A stretch of DNA of 64,000 bases, taken from NCBI RefSeq assembly GCF_018905915.1, contig NZ_CP064782.1:1984001-2048000 (forward strand), read 5' to 3'. Shown piece by piece: positions 29,993 to 39,893 of the stretch (the first letter of the stretch is position 1; each line of letters starts with the position of its first letter). The notes beneath the pieces are model-generated. The model saw nothing but the letters and a program-made list of their open reading frames with translations. It searched no databases and had not been told where the DNA came from. Origin of the DNA: Azospira inquinata. Lineage in GTDB: Bacteria > Pseudomonadota > Gammaproteobacteria > Burkholderiales > Rhodocyclaceae. The position numbers were made by a program, and so were the translations under genes.

Positions 29993-30273
29993 GGCCCCAT
30001 GGTACCCAGGCCCAGGCTCCCTGGCGATACCTATCGGGGATGGGCCGGCAAGGGGGATCGGCGGTATAGTTCTGCTCCGCCGGAGCGGCGGGGCCGGCCC
30101 CTTGGGCTTGGCCGCCCCGGGCCCCGGATTCCCCCGGCGAGCCGGGGTTTTACCCCGCTCCCCCGGGAACGGCGTTGCACCCGGATTGGCCCGCCGGCCT
30201 TTGTCCCTGGCCCGGGACCAGGGCGGCGATCCGTTTCCCCCTGTTTTGCCACCCCTTTCTTCCAGGAGTTGCC

Positions 30274-31248
30274 ATGACCCATGCCATTCGTTTTCACCGC
30301 ACCGGCGGACCGGAGGTCCTGCAATGGGAGACGGTTTCCGTGGGGGAACCGGGACCGGGGGAAGTGCGCCTGGGCCAGGTGGCCTGCGGCCTGAATTTCA
30401 TCGACATCTACTACCGCACCGGCCTCTATCCCACGCCCCTGCCCGCCGGGCTGGGCCTGGAAGGGGCGGGCACGGTGGAAGCGGTGGGGCCGGGGGTGAC
30501 CGGGCTAGCCCCGGGGGACCGGGTGGCCTATGCGGGGGGCCCCATCGGTGCCTATGCGGAAGCGCGGCTCCTGCCCGCCCACCGGCTGGTGAAGCTGCCC
30601 GATACCATTGATTTCCAGACCGGGGCGGCCATGATGCTGCAAGGCCTGACCGCCGCCTACCTGCTCCATCGCACCTATCCGGTCCAGGCCGGGGATACGG
30701 TGCTGATCCACGCCGCCGCCGGGGGCGTGGGCCTGATTGCCTGCCAGTGGGCGAAAGCCCTGGGGGCCCGGGTGATCGGCACCGTGTCCAGCGAGGCCAA
30801 GGCGGAACTGGCCCGGGCCCATGGCTGCGACCATCCCATTCTCTACACCCGGGAAAATTTCCCCGCCCGGGTGCGGGAAATCACCGACGGGGAAGGGGTG
30901 GCCGTGGTTTATGACTCCGTGGGCAAGGACACCTATGCCGGTTCCCTGGACAGCCTACGGCCCCTGGGCACCCTGGTGTGCTTCGGCAACGCCTCCGGTC
31001 CGGTGCCCCCCCTGGACCCCCTGGCCCTGTGCGGCAAGGGCTCCCTCTTTTTCACCCGCCCCAAGCTGGCGGATTACACCGCCAAGCGGGAAGACCTGGA
31101 GGCCCTGGCGGCCAAGCTCTTTGCCGTGGTCCAGTCCGGCCAGGTGAAAATCGAAGTGCGCCAGACCTTCCCCCTGAAGGAAGCCGCCGCCGCCCAGGAA
31201 GCCCTGGCCGCCCGGCTCACCACCGGCTCCACGGTGCTCCTGGTCTAA
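30274..31248 (+). CDS. qor: NADPH:quinone oxidoreductase, zinc-independent MDR family
   Basis: A 324-residue medium-chain dehydrogenase/reductase. The quinone-reductase signature is seen in VACGLNFIDIYYRTGLYP, with the Rossmann motif AAAGGVGLIACQWAKALGA and the AKREDLEALAAKLFA region near the end. The zinc ligands of alcohol dehydrogenases are missing, as usual for Qor. Start ATG follows CCAGGAGTT; the frame extends 99 bases upstream without support. A TAXI-type gene follows after 18 bases, so they may share a transcript. Physiological substrate unknown. Confidence 0.9.
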   Translation: MTHAIRFHRTGGPEVLQWETVSVGEPGPGEVRLGQVACGLNFIDIYYRTGLYPTPLPAGLGLEGAGTVEAVGPGVTGLAPGDRVAYAGGPIGAYAEARLLPAHRLVKLPDTIDFQTGAAMMLQGLTAAYLLHRTYPVQAGDTVLIHAAAGGVGLIACQWAKALGARVIGTVSSEAKAELARAHGCDHPILYTRENFPARVREITDGEGVAVVYDSVGKDTYAGSLDSLRPLGTLVCFGNASGPVPPLDPLALCGKGSLFFTRPKLADYTAKREDLEALAAKLFAVVQSGQVKIEVRQTFPLKEAAAAQEALAARLTTGSTVLLV

Positions 31249-31266
31249 GGCGGAAAGGCAAAACCC

Positions 31267-32640
31267 ATGGTGGAACAAGTCCGCGCCCGGCTCATTTCCC
31301 TCCGGGATCTTCTGGCTACCGCCTGGCCCATTGTGCTGGTGGTGACCCTAGGTTTTCTGGTGGCCCTCCATTTCGTCAAACCGGCGCCCCCGAGCCGGGT
31401 GGTGATGGCCGCCGGCCCGGAGGACGGGGCCTATTACGCCTTTGCTAAGCAATACGCCAAAATCCTGGCCAAGCAGGGCATCACCCTGGATATCCGCACC
31501 ACGGCGGGCTCGGAGGAAAATCTCCAGCATCTCCTCAATGACGACGATCCCACGGAAGTGGCCCTGATCCAGGGGGGCGTCACCCCTCCGGCCGGGGTGG
31601 AGGACACGCCCCTGGAAACCCTGGGCAGCGTTTATTACGAGCCCCTCTGGGTCTTTTACCGGGGCCGCCGCCCCCTGACCCAGCTCCACGAGCTGGCGGG
31701 TAAGCGCATTGCCGTAGGGGGGGAAGGGAGCGGGGTGCGGCCCCTGGCCACCACCCTGCTCAAGGCCAATGAAGTGCCCCTGGATCGGCATATTTCCGCC
31801 CTGGGGGGCCTCAAGGCGGCGGAAGAATTGCAGCAGGGCCGTATTGACGCGGCCTTCATCATCGCCGCCACGGAAGCTCCCGTGGTCCAGGTGCTGCTCC
31901 GTTCCCCGGGCATCCGCCTCATGCACTTTTCCCAGGCCGAGGCCTACAGCCGCCAGTTTCCCTATTTAAGCCGTATCACCCTGCCGGAAGGGGGCGTGGA
32001 TCTGGCTCGCAATTTCCCCAAGCGGGATACGGAAATGCTGGCCGCCACCGCCAATCTGGTGATCCACGAAGACCTCCACCCGGCGGTCCAGACCCTGTTG
32101 CTGGAAGCGGCCAAGCAGGTCCACGGAGGTCCGGGCTTTTTCCGCAAGCCCGGGGAATTCCCCGCCTACCGGGACCGCTCCTATCCCCTGGCGGACATGG
32201 CCAAGCGCTATTACCAGTCCGGCCCTTCCCTGTTGCAGCGCTATCTGCCCTTCTGGGCGGCGGTGCTGGTGGAGCGCCTGATCATTCTCCTGGTGCCCCT
32301 CTTCGCCCTCTTGCTGCCCCTCATGAAACTGGCTCCCAGCCTGTATTCCTGGCGGGTGCGCTCAAAAATTTTCCGCTGCTACGGGGATCTGAAATTCCTG
32401 GAAAACGAACTGAAGGAGCACTACGACCCGGGGAGCAAGCTGGAATACCTGGACCGGCTGGACCGCATCGAGGAAGAGGCTAACCGGCGCAACATTCCCC
32501 TGGCCTATTCGGACCTGCTCTATACCCTGCGGGAACACATTGAACTGGTGCGCCACACCCTGGACCGGCTGGACCATCCCCGGACCGAGGCGCTGGCCGC
32601 CTCCGCCCAGCCCACCGAGAAAGGGACAAGCCACCCATGA
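31267..32640 (+). CDS. Membrane-anchored TAXI family solute-binding protein
   Basis: A 457-residue protein with an N-terminal membrane helix (about 18-37), a TAXI-type binding domain (about 45-320; note AAGPEDGAYYAFAKQYAKIL, TTAGSEENLQHLL and GKRIAVGGEGSGVRP) and a second hydrophobic stretch (about 333-357), then a C-terminal cytoplasmic helical region (about 365-457) rich in charged residues. Ordinary TAXI proteins are periplasmic receptors of TRAP transporters; here the two anchors and cytoplasmic tail, and the lack of a TRAP permease gene nearby, suggest a sensor or scaffold. Its stop overlaps the following ParA-like start (ATGA). Confidence 0.85.
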   Translation: MVEQVRARLISLRDLLATAWPIVLVVTLGFLVALHFVKPAPPSRVVMAAGPEDGAYYAFAKQYAKILAKQGITLDIRTTAGSEENLQHLLNDDDPTEVALIQGGVTPPAGVEDTPLETLGSVYYEPLWVFYRGRRPLTQLHELAGKRIAVGGEGSGVRPLATTLLKANEVPLDRHISALGGLKAAEELQQGRIDAAFIIAATEAPVVQVLLRSPGIRLMHFSQAEAYSRQFPYLSRITLPEGGVDLARNFPKRDTEMLAATANLVIHEDLHPAVQTLLLEAAKQVHGGPGFFRKPGEFPAYRDRSYPLADMAKRYYQSGPSLLQRYLPFWAAVLVERLIILLVPLFALLLPLMKLAPSLYSWRVRSKIFRCYGDLKFLENELKEHYDPGSKLEYLDRLDRIEEEANRRNIPLAYSDLLYTLREHIELVRHTLDRLDHPRTEALAASAQPTEKGTSHP

Positions 32641-33266
32641 AAGCCGTGCTCATCGCCAATCCCAAGGGAGGCTCGGGCAAGAGCACCCTGGCCACCAATC
32701 TGGCGGGCTACTTCGCCCAGCAGGGCCACGGGGTCATGCTGGGGGATCTGGATCGCCAGCAGTCGGCCCGGGAATGGCTGGCCCTGCGCCCCGCCCACCT
32801 GCCCCCCATCCGGGGCTGGGACATCAAGGAAGGGGCCCCGGCCCGGCCCCCCAAGGGCACCACCCACGCGGTGCTGGATTCCCCCGCCGGGCTCCACGGC
32901 AAGGGCCTGGATAAGGCCATGAAGGCGGTGAGCCGCATTCTGGTGCCGGTTCAGCCCTCCTTTTTCGACATCCTGGCCACCCGCAGCTTCCTGGAAGAAC
33001 TCCAGGCGGAAAAGGCGGTGCGCAAGGGTAATCTCCAGGTGGCGGTGGTGGGCATGCGGGTGGATCCCCGCACCCGTTCGGCGGCGGAACTGGAGCGCTT
33101 TTTTGCCGCCTACGAACTGCCCGTGCTGGGCTATCTGCGCAATACCCAGCTCTACGTCCAGACCATCGCCCAGGGGCTCACCCTGTTCGACCTCAATCCG
33201 GCCCGGATGGGCCGGGACCTGGAACAGTGGCAGCCGATTCTGGAGTGGGTGGAGCGGGAAGACTGA
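32637..33266 (+). CDS. ParA/MinD-like ATPase
   Basis: A 209-residue P-loop ATPase with deviant Walker A motif NPKGGSGKSTLATNLAGY, GDLDRQQSAREW (Walker A') and VLDSPAG (Walker B). It has no ParB partner, DNA-binding extension or clear amphipathic tail, so it is an orphan ParA-type protein rather than the chromosome segregation ParA. The start overlaps the stop of the TAXI-type membrane gene by four bases, so the two are coupled and probably work together. Function unknown; positioning of a membrane complex is possible. Confidence 0.88.
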   Translation: MKAVLIANPKGGSGKSTLATNLAGYFAQQGHGVMLGDLDRQQSAREWLALRPAHLPPIRGWDIKEGAPARPPKGTTHAVLDSPAGLHGKGLDKAMKAVSRILVPVQPSFFDILATRSFLEELQAEKAVRKGNLQVAVVGMRVDPRTRSAAELERFFAAYELPVLGYLRNTQLYVQTIAQGLTLFDLNPARMGRDLEQWQPILEWVERED

Positions 33267-33291
33267 GGGGAAAAGTTCGGAGGTCCGGACC

Positions 33292-34716
33292 CTAGTCTGG
33301 TGCGTCCTGGTAGCCGGTCATGTCGGACCCCGCATTTTTGGGAATGCGGGCGCAGACCGGGGCGGCCAGGAGGGAAATGGCGGTGACCGTCAGAAAGGCC
33401 ACGGAAAAATCCCCCACCAGGGCGTGCTGGCGCCCGGAAAGCACCACGGAAGCGTGGAGGGCGGCGGCGGAAAGGCAGATGCCCATGGACAGCATGAGCT
33501 GCTGGAAGGTGGTGTAAAAGCTGGTGGCGGCGCTCATCCGGGAGGGGGGCAGGTCCGCGTAGGCCACGCTGTTATAGGCGGTGAAAATCAGAGATTGGAA
33601 AAAGCCGCCGCAGAAGAGCAGGGCATAGAGGCTCCATTCGGGCCAGGAAGGCCGCAGGGTGGCGTAGAGGGCGATGCAAGCCGAAGACACCACGCTGTTC
33701 CAGATCAGGGTGTTGCGAAAGCCGAAGCGGCGCAGGATGGGGGTGGCGGAGGCCTTCATGGCCATGGCCCCGGCGGCTCCGGCAAAGGTGATGAGGCCGC
33801 TCTTGGCCGCCGACAGGCCAAAGCCCACCTGCATCAGCATGGGCAGCAGAAAGGGGGTGGCCCCGGCGGTAACCCGGGCCAGGGAGCCCCCCAGCACGGA
33901 GAGGCGGAAGGTGGGCACGGCCATCAGGCTGAAATCCAGGATGGGGGCCGGGGTGCGCCGGGCGTGGCGAAAATAGAGGGCAGCGCAGGTGAGGCCCAGG
34001 CCGAACACCATCACCATGGCGGTCAGGGACAACACCCCCCGGCTGGCCAGTTCCAGGCCGAACATGAGGCAGGCCAGGGCGATGCCGGAGAGGACAAAAC
34101 CCACCCCGTCGAAGGGCCCGGGATTTTCCTCCCGCACTTCCCCGATGTAGCGGGTGGCCAGATAGAGGCCCAGGAGGCCGATGGGCACATTGATGTAAAA
34201 AATCCAGCGCCAGGACCAGTAGGTGACGATAAAGCCCCCCAGGGGCGGCCCCAGCACGGGCCCCACCAGGCCGGGCACCATGAGCCAGGCCATGGCGGAA
34301 ACGAAGTCTTCCCGGGCCGTGGTGCGCAGCAGCACCAGCCGCCCCACGGGCATCATCATGGCGCCCCCCATGCCCTGGAGAAAGCGGGCACCCACCAGGA
34401 AGGGCAGGCTGTCCGCCCGGCCGCAAAGAATGGACCCCAGCACGAAGATCACGATGGCTACCCGGAACACATTGCGGGCCCCGAATCGGTCCGCCACCTT
34501 GCCGCTGGCGGGGATGAACACGGCCAGGCTGATCAGGTAGGCGGTGAGGGCCACGCTCATATGCAGGGGAGAAACGCCGAAGGTGGCGGCCATGGTGGGC
34601 AGGGCGGTGGCCAGCACGGTGGCGTCCATCTGCTCCATGAACAGGGCGGAGGCCACGATCAGGGCGGTAATGCGGTAATTGGCGCGGGGGGCGGAAACGG
34701 CGGACAAGGGCAACAA
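33292..34716 (-). CDS. DHA2 family multidrug efflux MFS transporter
   Basis: A transporter of about 474 residues with 13-14 predicted membrane helices, of the EmrB/QacA (DHA2) type. The first helix contains TALIVASALFMEQMDATVLA, with the MDATVLATALP motif of the class, followed by FGARNVFRVAI (motif A region) and a GPVLGPPLGG motif (motif C, antiporter type). The open frame extends far upstream in GC-rich low-complexity sequence without family features, and no ATG precedes the first helix; a TTG is chosen here. An adaptor like EmrA is not present. It converges on the ParA gene. Confidence 0.85.
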   Translation of the reverse strand: MLPLSAVSAPRANYRITALIVASALFMEQMDATVLATALPTMAATFGVSPLHMSVALTAYLISLAVFIPASGKVADRFGARNVFRVAIVIFVLGSILCGRADSLPFLVGARFLQGMGGAMMMPVGRLVLLRTTAREDFVSAMAWLMVPGLVGPVLGPPLGGFIVTYWSWRWIFYINVPIGLLGLYLATRYIGEVREENPGPFDGVGFVLSGIALACLMFGLELASRGVLSLTAMVMVFGLGLTCAALYFRHARRTPAPILDFSLMAVPTFRLSVLGGSLARVTAGATPFLLPMLMQVGFGLSAAKSGLITFAGAAGAMAMKASATPILRRFGFRNTLIWNSVVSSACIALYATLRPSWPEWSLYALLFCGGFFQSLIFTAYNSVAYADLPPSRMSAATSFYTTFQQLMLSMGICLSAAALHASVVLSGRQHALVGDFSVAFLTVTAISLLAAPVCARIPKNAGSDMTGYQDAPD

Positions 34717-35110
34717 CCTGAAACGGAGACAAAAGAGGGGGGAGTTTAAACCGCCGGGCGGGGGCGGCAAAACCGGCGGTGAGGGTAAGTCCCCGGGGCG
34801 GGGCAAAAGGTTCCCGGGGGAGGCGGCAAGGGGCGGCGCTTTTGGGCCTTTTTTTCTACCCCAGGAGTGGAGGGCGATCTGGCCGGAGAAAGCGGCGGAG
34901 GGGAAAGGTGGCCCAGGGGCTGAAGCGGGGGCTTTCCCACCGGAGGGGTGGAGACCAAGGTCAGGAGGAACGGGGCCGCTAGCCCAGGGGAGGGTCTTAT
35001 TCCTGGTCTTTACAAAATCTTGATACCGGCGGGCTAAGTCTTTGGATTTTTTTAAGGCGGCATTTCCTAGTATTCGAACCAGGATAACCAGGAAGTGGAG
35101 ATGGATCAGC
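34717..35110. other. Region between the DHA2 pump and the kdp operon
   Basis: About 390 bases. The left part (34740-34980) is very GC-rich and poly-purine without clear signals. The right part (34995-35060) is AT-richer and holds TTTACA (35009), TTGATA (35020) and a T7 run (35047-35053), a plausible place for the KdpE-controlled promoter. No pair of -35 and -10 boxes is good enough to name. The kdp start codon follows GGAG at 35097-35100. Confidence 0.5.
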
Positions 35111-35203
35111 ATGGATCTTATCTACCTGGCCGCTATCGGCCTGTTATTGGGGATAGCCATGGCGATGGCTGTCGGATGTTTTCGTTTGAGGGGAAAAGAA
35201 TGA
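35111..35203 (+). CDS. Small hydrophobic peptide coupled to kdpF (30 aa)
   Basis: A 30-residue open frame: a short start (MDLIYLAA), one hydrophobic segment of about 20 residues ([16 protein letters not shown]) and a basic tail (RLRGKE). It reads as a single-span membrane peptide with the positive end in the cytoplasm. GGAG lies 10 bases upstream, and its TGA overlaps the kdpF ATG (ATGA), so translation is coupled to the Kdp pump. It is not KdpF, which follows. Small frames here are easily missed by gene finders. Could be an extra pump subunit or a leader; unproven. Confidence 0.6.
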   Translation: MDLIYLAAIGLLLGIAMAMAVGCFRLRGKE

Positions 35204-35292
35204 GTGCGCTGACGGTTGTGGGCGGGCTCCTGGCCCTGGGGCTGCTGGCTTATCTGGTGGCCGCCCTGTTGTTTCCGGAGGATTTTTCATGA
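35200..35292 (+). CDS. kdpF: K+-transporting ATPase subunit KdpF
   Basis: A 30-residue single-span peptide ([20 protein letters not shown], then [10 protein letters not shown]). It has the length and character of E. coli KdpF, which stabilises the KdpABC complex. The ribosome site is AGGGGAAAAGA. It is coupled on both sides by ATGA overlaps: the upstream peptide ends inside its start codon, and its own stop overlaps the kdpA start. Confidence 0.88.
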   Translation: MSALTVVGGLLALGLLAYLVAALLFPEDFS

Positions 35293-37097
35293 CCAATCAT
35301 GGCTGGCTCCTGTTAGGCGTGTATTTTGTCCTGCTGCTCCTGTTGGCGCGGCCATTGGGAATCTACATCGCCAATGTGATGGAAGGGCGGGGCGGCTGGG
35401 CAACCCGCCTGGGGGGCGGGATGGAAAGGCTGATCTATCGCCTTTGCGGCATCCAGCGTGACCAGGAAATGGGCTGGTTGAGCTATGCCTTGGCCCTGCT
35501 GTTGTTTAACGGCATGGGGGTGGTGGCGGTCTATGGCTTGCAGCGCTTACAGGTCTGGCTGCCTCTCAATCCTCAGCAGTTCCCCAATGTGGCCCCGGAT
35601 TCCGCCTTTAATACGGCCATCAGCTTTGTCACCAATACCAACTGGCAGGGCTATAGCGGCGAATCCACCATGAGCTATCTGGTCCAGATGCTGGCGCTGA
35701 CGGTCCAGAATTTTCTCTCCGCCGCCACCGGGATCGGGGTGGTGATTGCCCTGATCCGAGGCTTCTGCCGCCATTCCGCCAAGACGATTGGGAATGCCTG
35801 GGTCGATTTGACCCGCTCAACGCTCTACATCCTCCTGCCCTTGTCCGTGGTGCTGGCCCTAGCCCTGGTGAGTCAGGGCGTCATCCAGAATTTTGACGCT
35901 TACCAGACGGCCACTACCCTGGAAGTGACCCACTATGACGCCCCCAAACTGGACGGGGACGGGCAAGCCCTTAAGGACGCCCAGGGGAATGGGCTGACAG
36001 AACCAGCGGCCACCCGGCAACAAACACTGGCCATGGGCCCGGTGGCTTCCCAGGAAGCTATCAAAATGTTGGGGACCAACGGAGGTGGCTTTTTTAACGC
36101 CAACTCTGCCCATCCCTACGAAAACCCCACCCCCCTGAGCAATTTCCTGGAAATGCTGGCCATTTTCCTGATTCCCGGGGCTCTCTGCTTCACCTTTGGT
36201 CGCATGGTGGGGGATGGACGCCAGGGCTGGAGCCTCTATGTCGCCATGGCTGTGCTGTTTCTGGTGGCGGCGGTGGGGGCCATGAGCTTTGAGCAGCAGG
36301 GCAATCCCCGTTTGTCCGACCTGGGCATTGACCAGAGCGCCAGCGCCACCCAGGCCGGCGGCAACATGGAAGGCAAGGAAAGCCGCTTTGGCATCGGGGA
36401 TTCCGGGCTTTTCGCCGCCATTACCACCGCCGCATCCTGTGGCGCGGTAAATGGGATGCACGATTCCTTTACTCCCCTGGGGGGGCTGGTGCCCCTGGTG
36501 CTGATGCAGCTCGGGGAAGTGGTCTTCGGCGGGGTGGGCAGCGGCCTCTACGGCATGTTGGTGTTTGCCATCCTGGGGGTGTTCATCGCGGGGCTGATGA
36601 TCGGCCGGACACCGGAATACCTGGGCAAGAAAATCGAAGCCTACGAAATGAAGATGACCTCCATTGCCATCCTAATTACCCCGCTGACGGTCTTGGCTGG
36701 GGCTGGGGTGGCGGTGATGGTGGCGGCCGGGCAGGCCGGGGTAGCTAATCCCGGTGCCCACGGCTTTTCGGAAATTCTCTATGCCCTGACCTCCGCCGCC
36801 AATAACAACGGTAGTGCCTTTGCCGGTCTTTCAGCCAATACCCCCTTCTACAACCTGCTCTTGGGAATTGCCATGTGGGTGGGGCGCTTCGGCATGATCG
36901 TCCCTGTTCTGGCCATGGCTGGCTCCCTGGCCGGGAAAAAGCGGCTGTCTGTCACCGTAGGCACCATGCCTACCCACGGTCCCCTGTTCATCACCCTGTT
37001 GATTGGCACAGTCCTGCTGGTCGGTTTGCTCAATTACGTTCCGGCTTTGGCTCTGGGGCCGGTGGTAGAGCATCTGATGCTCTGGGCCGGTCGCTAG
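35289..37097 (+). CDS. kdpA: K+-transporting ATPase subunit KdpA
   Basis: A 602-residue potassium-binding channel subunit with about ten membrane helices, a relative of KtrB/TrkH. Selectivity-filter loops are visible: [47 protein letters not shown] and [13 protein letters not shown]. It selects K+ in the high-affinity KdpFABC pump at the inner membrane. It overlaps kdpF by four bases and is followed by kdpB after 15 bases. GC content here is a little lower than in the left flank but no transfer is implied. Confidence 0.98.
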   Translation: MTNHGWLLLGVYFVLLLLLARPLGIYIANVMEGRGGWATRLGGGMERLIYRLCGIQRDQEMGWLSYALALLLFNGMGVVAVYGLQRLQVWLPLNPQQFPNVAPDSAFNTAISFVTNTNWQGYSGESTMSYLVQMLALTVQNFLSAATGIGVVIALIRGFCRHSAKTIGNAWVDLTRSTLYILLPLSVVLALALVSQGVIQNFDAYQTATTLEVTHYDAPKLDGDGQALKDAQGNGLTEPAATRQQTLAMGPVASQEAIKMLGTNGGGFFNANSAHPYENPTPLSNFLEMLAIFLIPGALCFTFGRMVGDGRQGWSLYVAMAVLFLVAAVGAMSFEQQGNPRLSDLGIDQSASATQAGGNMEGKESRFGIGDSGLFAAITTAASCGAVNGMHDSFTPLGGLVPLVLMQLGEVVFGGVGSGLYGMLVFAILGVFIAGLMIGRTPEYLGKKIEAYEMKMTSIAILITPLTVLAGAGVAVMVAAGQAGVANPGAHGFSEILYALTSAANNNGSAFAGLSANTPFYNLLLGIAMWVGRFGMIVPVLAMAGSLAGKKRLSVTVGTMPTHGPLFITLLIGTVLLVGLLNYVPALALGPVVEHLMLWAGR

Positions 37098-37112
37098 AGC
37101 AAGGAGAACACC

Positions 37113-39191
37113 ATGTCTCGTAAAACCTTTTCTTTGTTTGATGCCAGCCTGATTCGGCCTGCCATTGGGGATGCTTTTAAGAAGCTCAGCCCCAGGGTGC
37201 AATGGCGCAATCCCGTGATGTTCGTGGTTTATGTGGGCAGCCTTCTAACCACCCTCTTGTGGCTGCAAGCCCTACGAGGGCAGGGCGAAGCATCGTCCGG
37301 ATTCATCCTGGCGGTGGCCCTGTGGCTGTGGTTTACCGTGTTGTTTGCCAACTTTGCCGAAGCCTTGGCGGAAGGGCGGAGCAAGGCCCAGGCCGGAGCC
37401 TTACGCAATCTGAAAAAGGAAACCTGGGCGAAAAAAATGCACGAACCCCGCATGGGGGCAGCTTGGTACACCGTTCCCGCTTCTGATTTGCGCAAAGGGG
37501 ATGTGATCCTGGCCCAAGCGGGGGATTTCATCCCGGCCGATGGGGAAGTGATCGAAGGGGTGGCCTCCGTGGATGAATCCGCCATCACCGGGGAATCCGC
37601 CCCGGTGATTCGGGAGTCCGGTGGGGATTTCTCTGCCGTTACCGGCGGCACCCGGGTGCTATCGGATTGGGTGTTGGTGCGGGTCACGGTCAATCCGGGG
37701 GAAACCTTCGTGGATCGGATGATCGCCATGGTGGAAAACGCCAAGCGGCAAAAAACCCCCAATGAAATCGCCCTGACCATTTTGCTGGTGGCCCTGACCA
37801 TCGTTTTCCTCGGGGTCACCGTCACCTTGCTGCCCTACTCCATGTTCAGCGTTCAGGTGGCCGGTAGCGGCCATCCGGTCAGCATCACCGTTCTGGTGGC
37901 CCTCCTGGTCTGCCTGATTCCCACCACCATTGCCGGACTGCTTTCGGCCATCGGGGTAGCCGGCATGAGCCGGATGATGCAGGCCAACGTGATTGCCACC
38001 TCCGGGCGGGCCGTGGAAGCGGCCGGGGACGTGGATGTGTTGCTGATGGACAAAACCGGAACGATTACCCTGGGTAACCGCCAGGCTGCTGCGTTCATTC
38101 CTGCGGCGGGGGTTGCGGAAGGAGAATTGGCGGATGTGGCCCAATTGTCTTCCCTGGCGGACGAAACCCCAGAAGGCCGCAGTGTGGTGGTATTGGCCAA
38201 GCAGAAATTTAATTTGCGGGAACGGGATATTCACGCCCTGGGCGCCAGTTTCGTCCATTTTTCCGCCCAGACTCGGATGAGTGGGGTGGATTTCCCCGAT
38301 CGGCAGATTCGCAAAGGGGCGGCGGAGGCCATCAAGCAATACGTGCTGGCCCTGGGGGGTGCCTTTCCTGCCGAGGTGAGCAGTGCGGTGGAAGAGGTGG
38401 CCCGGCGGGGCAGTACGCCCCTGGTGGTGGCGGAGCAGGCGGGGGGCAAGGCCCGGGTGCTGGGCGTCATCGAACTTAAAGACATCGTCAAAGGCGGGAT
38501 CAAGGAGCGCTTTGCCGAGTTGCGCCGCATGGGCATCAAGACCGTCATGGTGACCGGGGACAACCGGTTGACCGCCGCCGCCATCGCCGCTGAGGCGGGG
38601 GTGGATGATTTCCTCTCCGATGCCACTCCCGAAACCAAGCTGGCCCTGATTCGCCAGCATCAGGGGGAAGGCCGTCTGGTGGCCATGACCGGGGATGGGA
38701 CCAATGACGCTCCGGCCCTGGCGCAGGCCGATGTGGCCGTGGCCATGAATACCGGCACCCAGGCCGCCAAGGAGGCGGGCAACATGGTGGATCTGGATTC
38801 CAACCCCACCAAGCTGATTGAGATTGTGGAAACCGGGAAGCAAATGCTGATGACCCGGGGGGCCCTGACCACCTTTTCCATCGCCAACGATATCGCCAAG
38901 TACTTCGCCATCATCCCGGCGGCTTTTGTCACCACCTATCCCTCCCTGTCTGCCCTCAATGTCATGGGACTGGCCAGCCCCAGCTCGGCCATTCTCTCCG
39001 CTGTGATTTTTAACGCCCTGATCATCATTTTCCTGATCCCCCTGGCGTTAAAGGGCGTGGGTTACCGCCCCCTGGGGGCCGCCATGCTGCTGCGCCGCAA
39101 TCTCCTTATTTACGGCCTGGGGGGCGTGGTGGTGCCGTTTGTCGGTATCAAGTTGATCGATCTGACCATTGCCGCCGCTGGCTTGGCCTGA
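37113..39191 (+). CDS. kdpB: K+-transporting P-type ATPase subunit KdpB
   Basis: A 692-residue P-type ATPase, the energising subunit. The phosphorylation motif is [11 protein letters not shown] with Asp313; TGES is present in the actuator domain ([11 protein letters not shown]), and the hinge motif [17 protein letters not shown] is intact. Length is close to the E. coli protein (682). Start ATG follows AAGGAGAACACC. It lies between kdpA and kdpC with short gaps, one transcript. Confidence 0.98.
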   Translation: MSRKTFSLFDASLIRPAIGDAFKKLSPRVQWRNPVMFVVYVGSLLTTLLWLQALRGQGEASSGFILAVALWLWFTVLFANFAEALAEGRSKAQAGALRNLKKETWAKKMHEPRMGAAWYTVPASDLRKGDVILAQAGDFIPADGEVIEGVASVDESAITGESAPVIRESGGDFSAVTGGTRVLSDWVLVRVTVNPGETFVDRMIAMVENAKRQKTPNEIALTILLVALTIVFLGVTVTLLPYSMFSVQVAGSGHPVSITVLVALLVCLIPTTIAGLLSAIGVAGMSRMMQANVIATSGRAVEAAGDVDVLLMDKTGTITLGNRQAAAFIPAAGVAEGELADVAQLSSLADETPEGRSVVVLAKQKFNLRERDIHALGASFVHFSAQTRMSGVDFPDRQIRKGAAEAIKQYVLALGGAFPAEVSSAVEEVARRGSTPLVVAEQAGGKARVLGVIELKDIVKGGIKERFAELRRMGIKTVMVTGDNRLTAAAIAAEAGVDDFLSDATPETKLALIRQHQGEGRLVAMTGDGTNDAPALAQADVAVAMNTGTQAAKEAGNMVDLDSNPTKLIEIVETGKQMLMTRGALTTFSIANDIAKYFAIIPAAFVTTYPSLSALNVMGLASPSSAILSAVIFNALIIIFLIPLALKGVGYRPLGAAMLLRRNLLIYGLGGVVVPFVGIKLIDLTIAAAGLA

Positions 39192-39208
39192 ACCCGAAGG
39201 AGATCACC

Positions 39209-39790
39209 ATGAAAACCTTGTTGCGTCCTGCTTTGCTGTTGTTTGTCCTGCTTTCCCTGGTGACCGGTCTGGCTTATCCCTTATTGGTCACCGGGGTGGC
39301 TAAAGTGGCTTTTCCCCAACAGTCTGCCGGTAGCTTGGTGTATGAAAAAGGCCAGTTGCTGGGGTCCCGCCTGATTGGTCAAAATTTTACGGACCCGGCC
39401 CATTTCTGGGGCCGGCCTTCTGCCACGGCGCCCCAGCCTTATAACGGGGTTGCTTCCGGTGGCTCCAATTTGGGGCCGTTGAATCCGGCGTTGGTGGAGG
39501 GGGTTAAGGCGCGCAAGCAAGCCTTATTGGCGGCAGACCCGACCAATCCCCTAGCGATTCCCGTGGAACTGGTGACCGCGTCGGGAAGCGGATTAGACCC
39601 TCACCTGAGTGTGGCGGCGGCAACCTACCAGATTGACCGGGTCGCCCGCGCCCGCCATCTGTCTTCCGGGACGGTGGCCGCTTTGGTGAAAGACCATACG
39701 GAGGGGCGCCAGTGGGGATTCCTGGGGGAACCCAGGGTCAATGTATTGGCGCTAAACCTGGCCTTGGATCAGCTCACGGCTACTCCCTAA
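39209..39790 (+). CDS. kdpC: K+-transporting ATPase subunit KdpC
   Basis: A 193-residue subunit with one N-terminal membrane helix (about 8-30) and a periplasmic domain (GSRLIGQNFTDPAHFWGRPS and SGSGLDPHLSVAAA are typical). KdpC raises the ATP affinity of KdpB and helps gate K+. It follows kdpB by 17 bases with an AAGGAG site. A second unlabelled hydrophobic peptide begins 10 bases after its stop. Confidence 0.97.
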   Translation: MKTLLRPALLLFVLLSLVTGLAYPLLVTGVAKVAFPQQSAGSLVYEKGQLLGSRLIGQNFTDPAHFWGRPSATAPQPYNGVASGGSNLGPLNPALVEGVKARKQALLAADPTNPLAIPVELVTASGSGLDPHLSVAAATYQIDRVARARHLSSGTVAALVKDHTEGRQWGFLGEPRVNVLALNLALDQLTATP

Positions 39791-39800
39791 AGGGCTCGCC

Positions 39801-39893
39801 ATGCTCCTTTGCCTGGCCTTTTTGGCCATCTTCCTGCCCCTGGGGCTGGTGTGGGCCATCCTCTCCTGGCAATCCCGGCGCCCCCCTTCCTGA
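39801..39893 (+). CDS. Small hydrophobic peptide after kdpC (30 aa)
   Basis: A 30-residue open frame with one hydrophobic span (MLLCLAFLAIFLPLGLVWAI) and a short polar, basic tail (LSWQSRRPPS). AAAGGG stands 6 bases before the ATG, a good ribosome site, and the gap after kdpC is 10 bases. Like the peptide at the 5' end of the operon, it looks like a single-span protein and is likely translated with the pump. No family name is known to me. It could be a KdpF-like stabiliser, a sensor link to KdpD, or a chance frame. Confidence 0.55.
   Translation: MLLCLAFLAIFLPLGLVWAILSWQSRRPPS

Noticed and set aside
33292..35112. Full 606-codon frame for the DHA2 transporter
   Set aside because: The first 130 codons are low-complexity GC-rich sequence without family features, so a start near the first membrane helix is used.
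35095..35292. 65-codon frame that ends as KdpF
   Set aside because: Only the last 30 codons match KdpF, which has its own ribosome site and ATG; the upstream part overlaps the separate 30-residue peptide in another frame.
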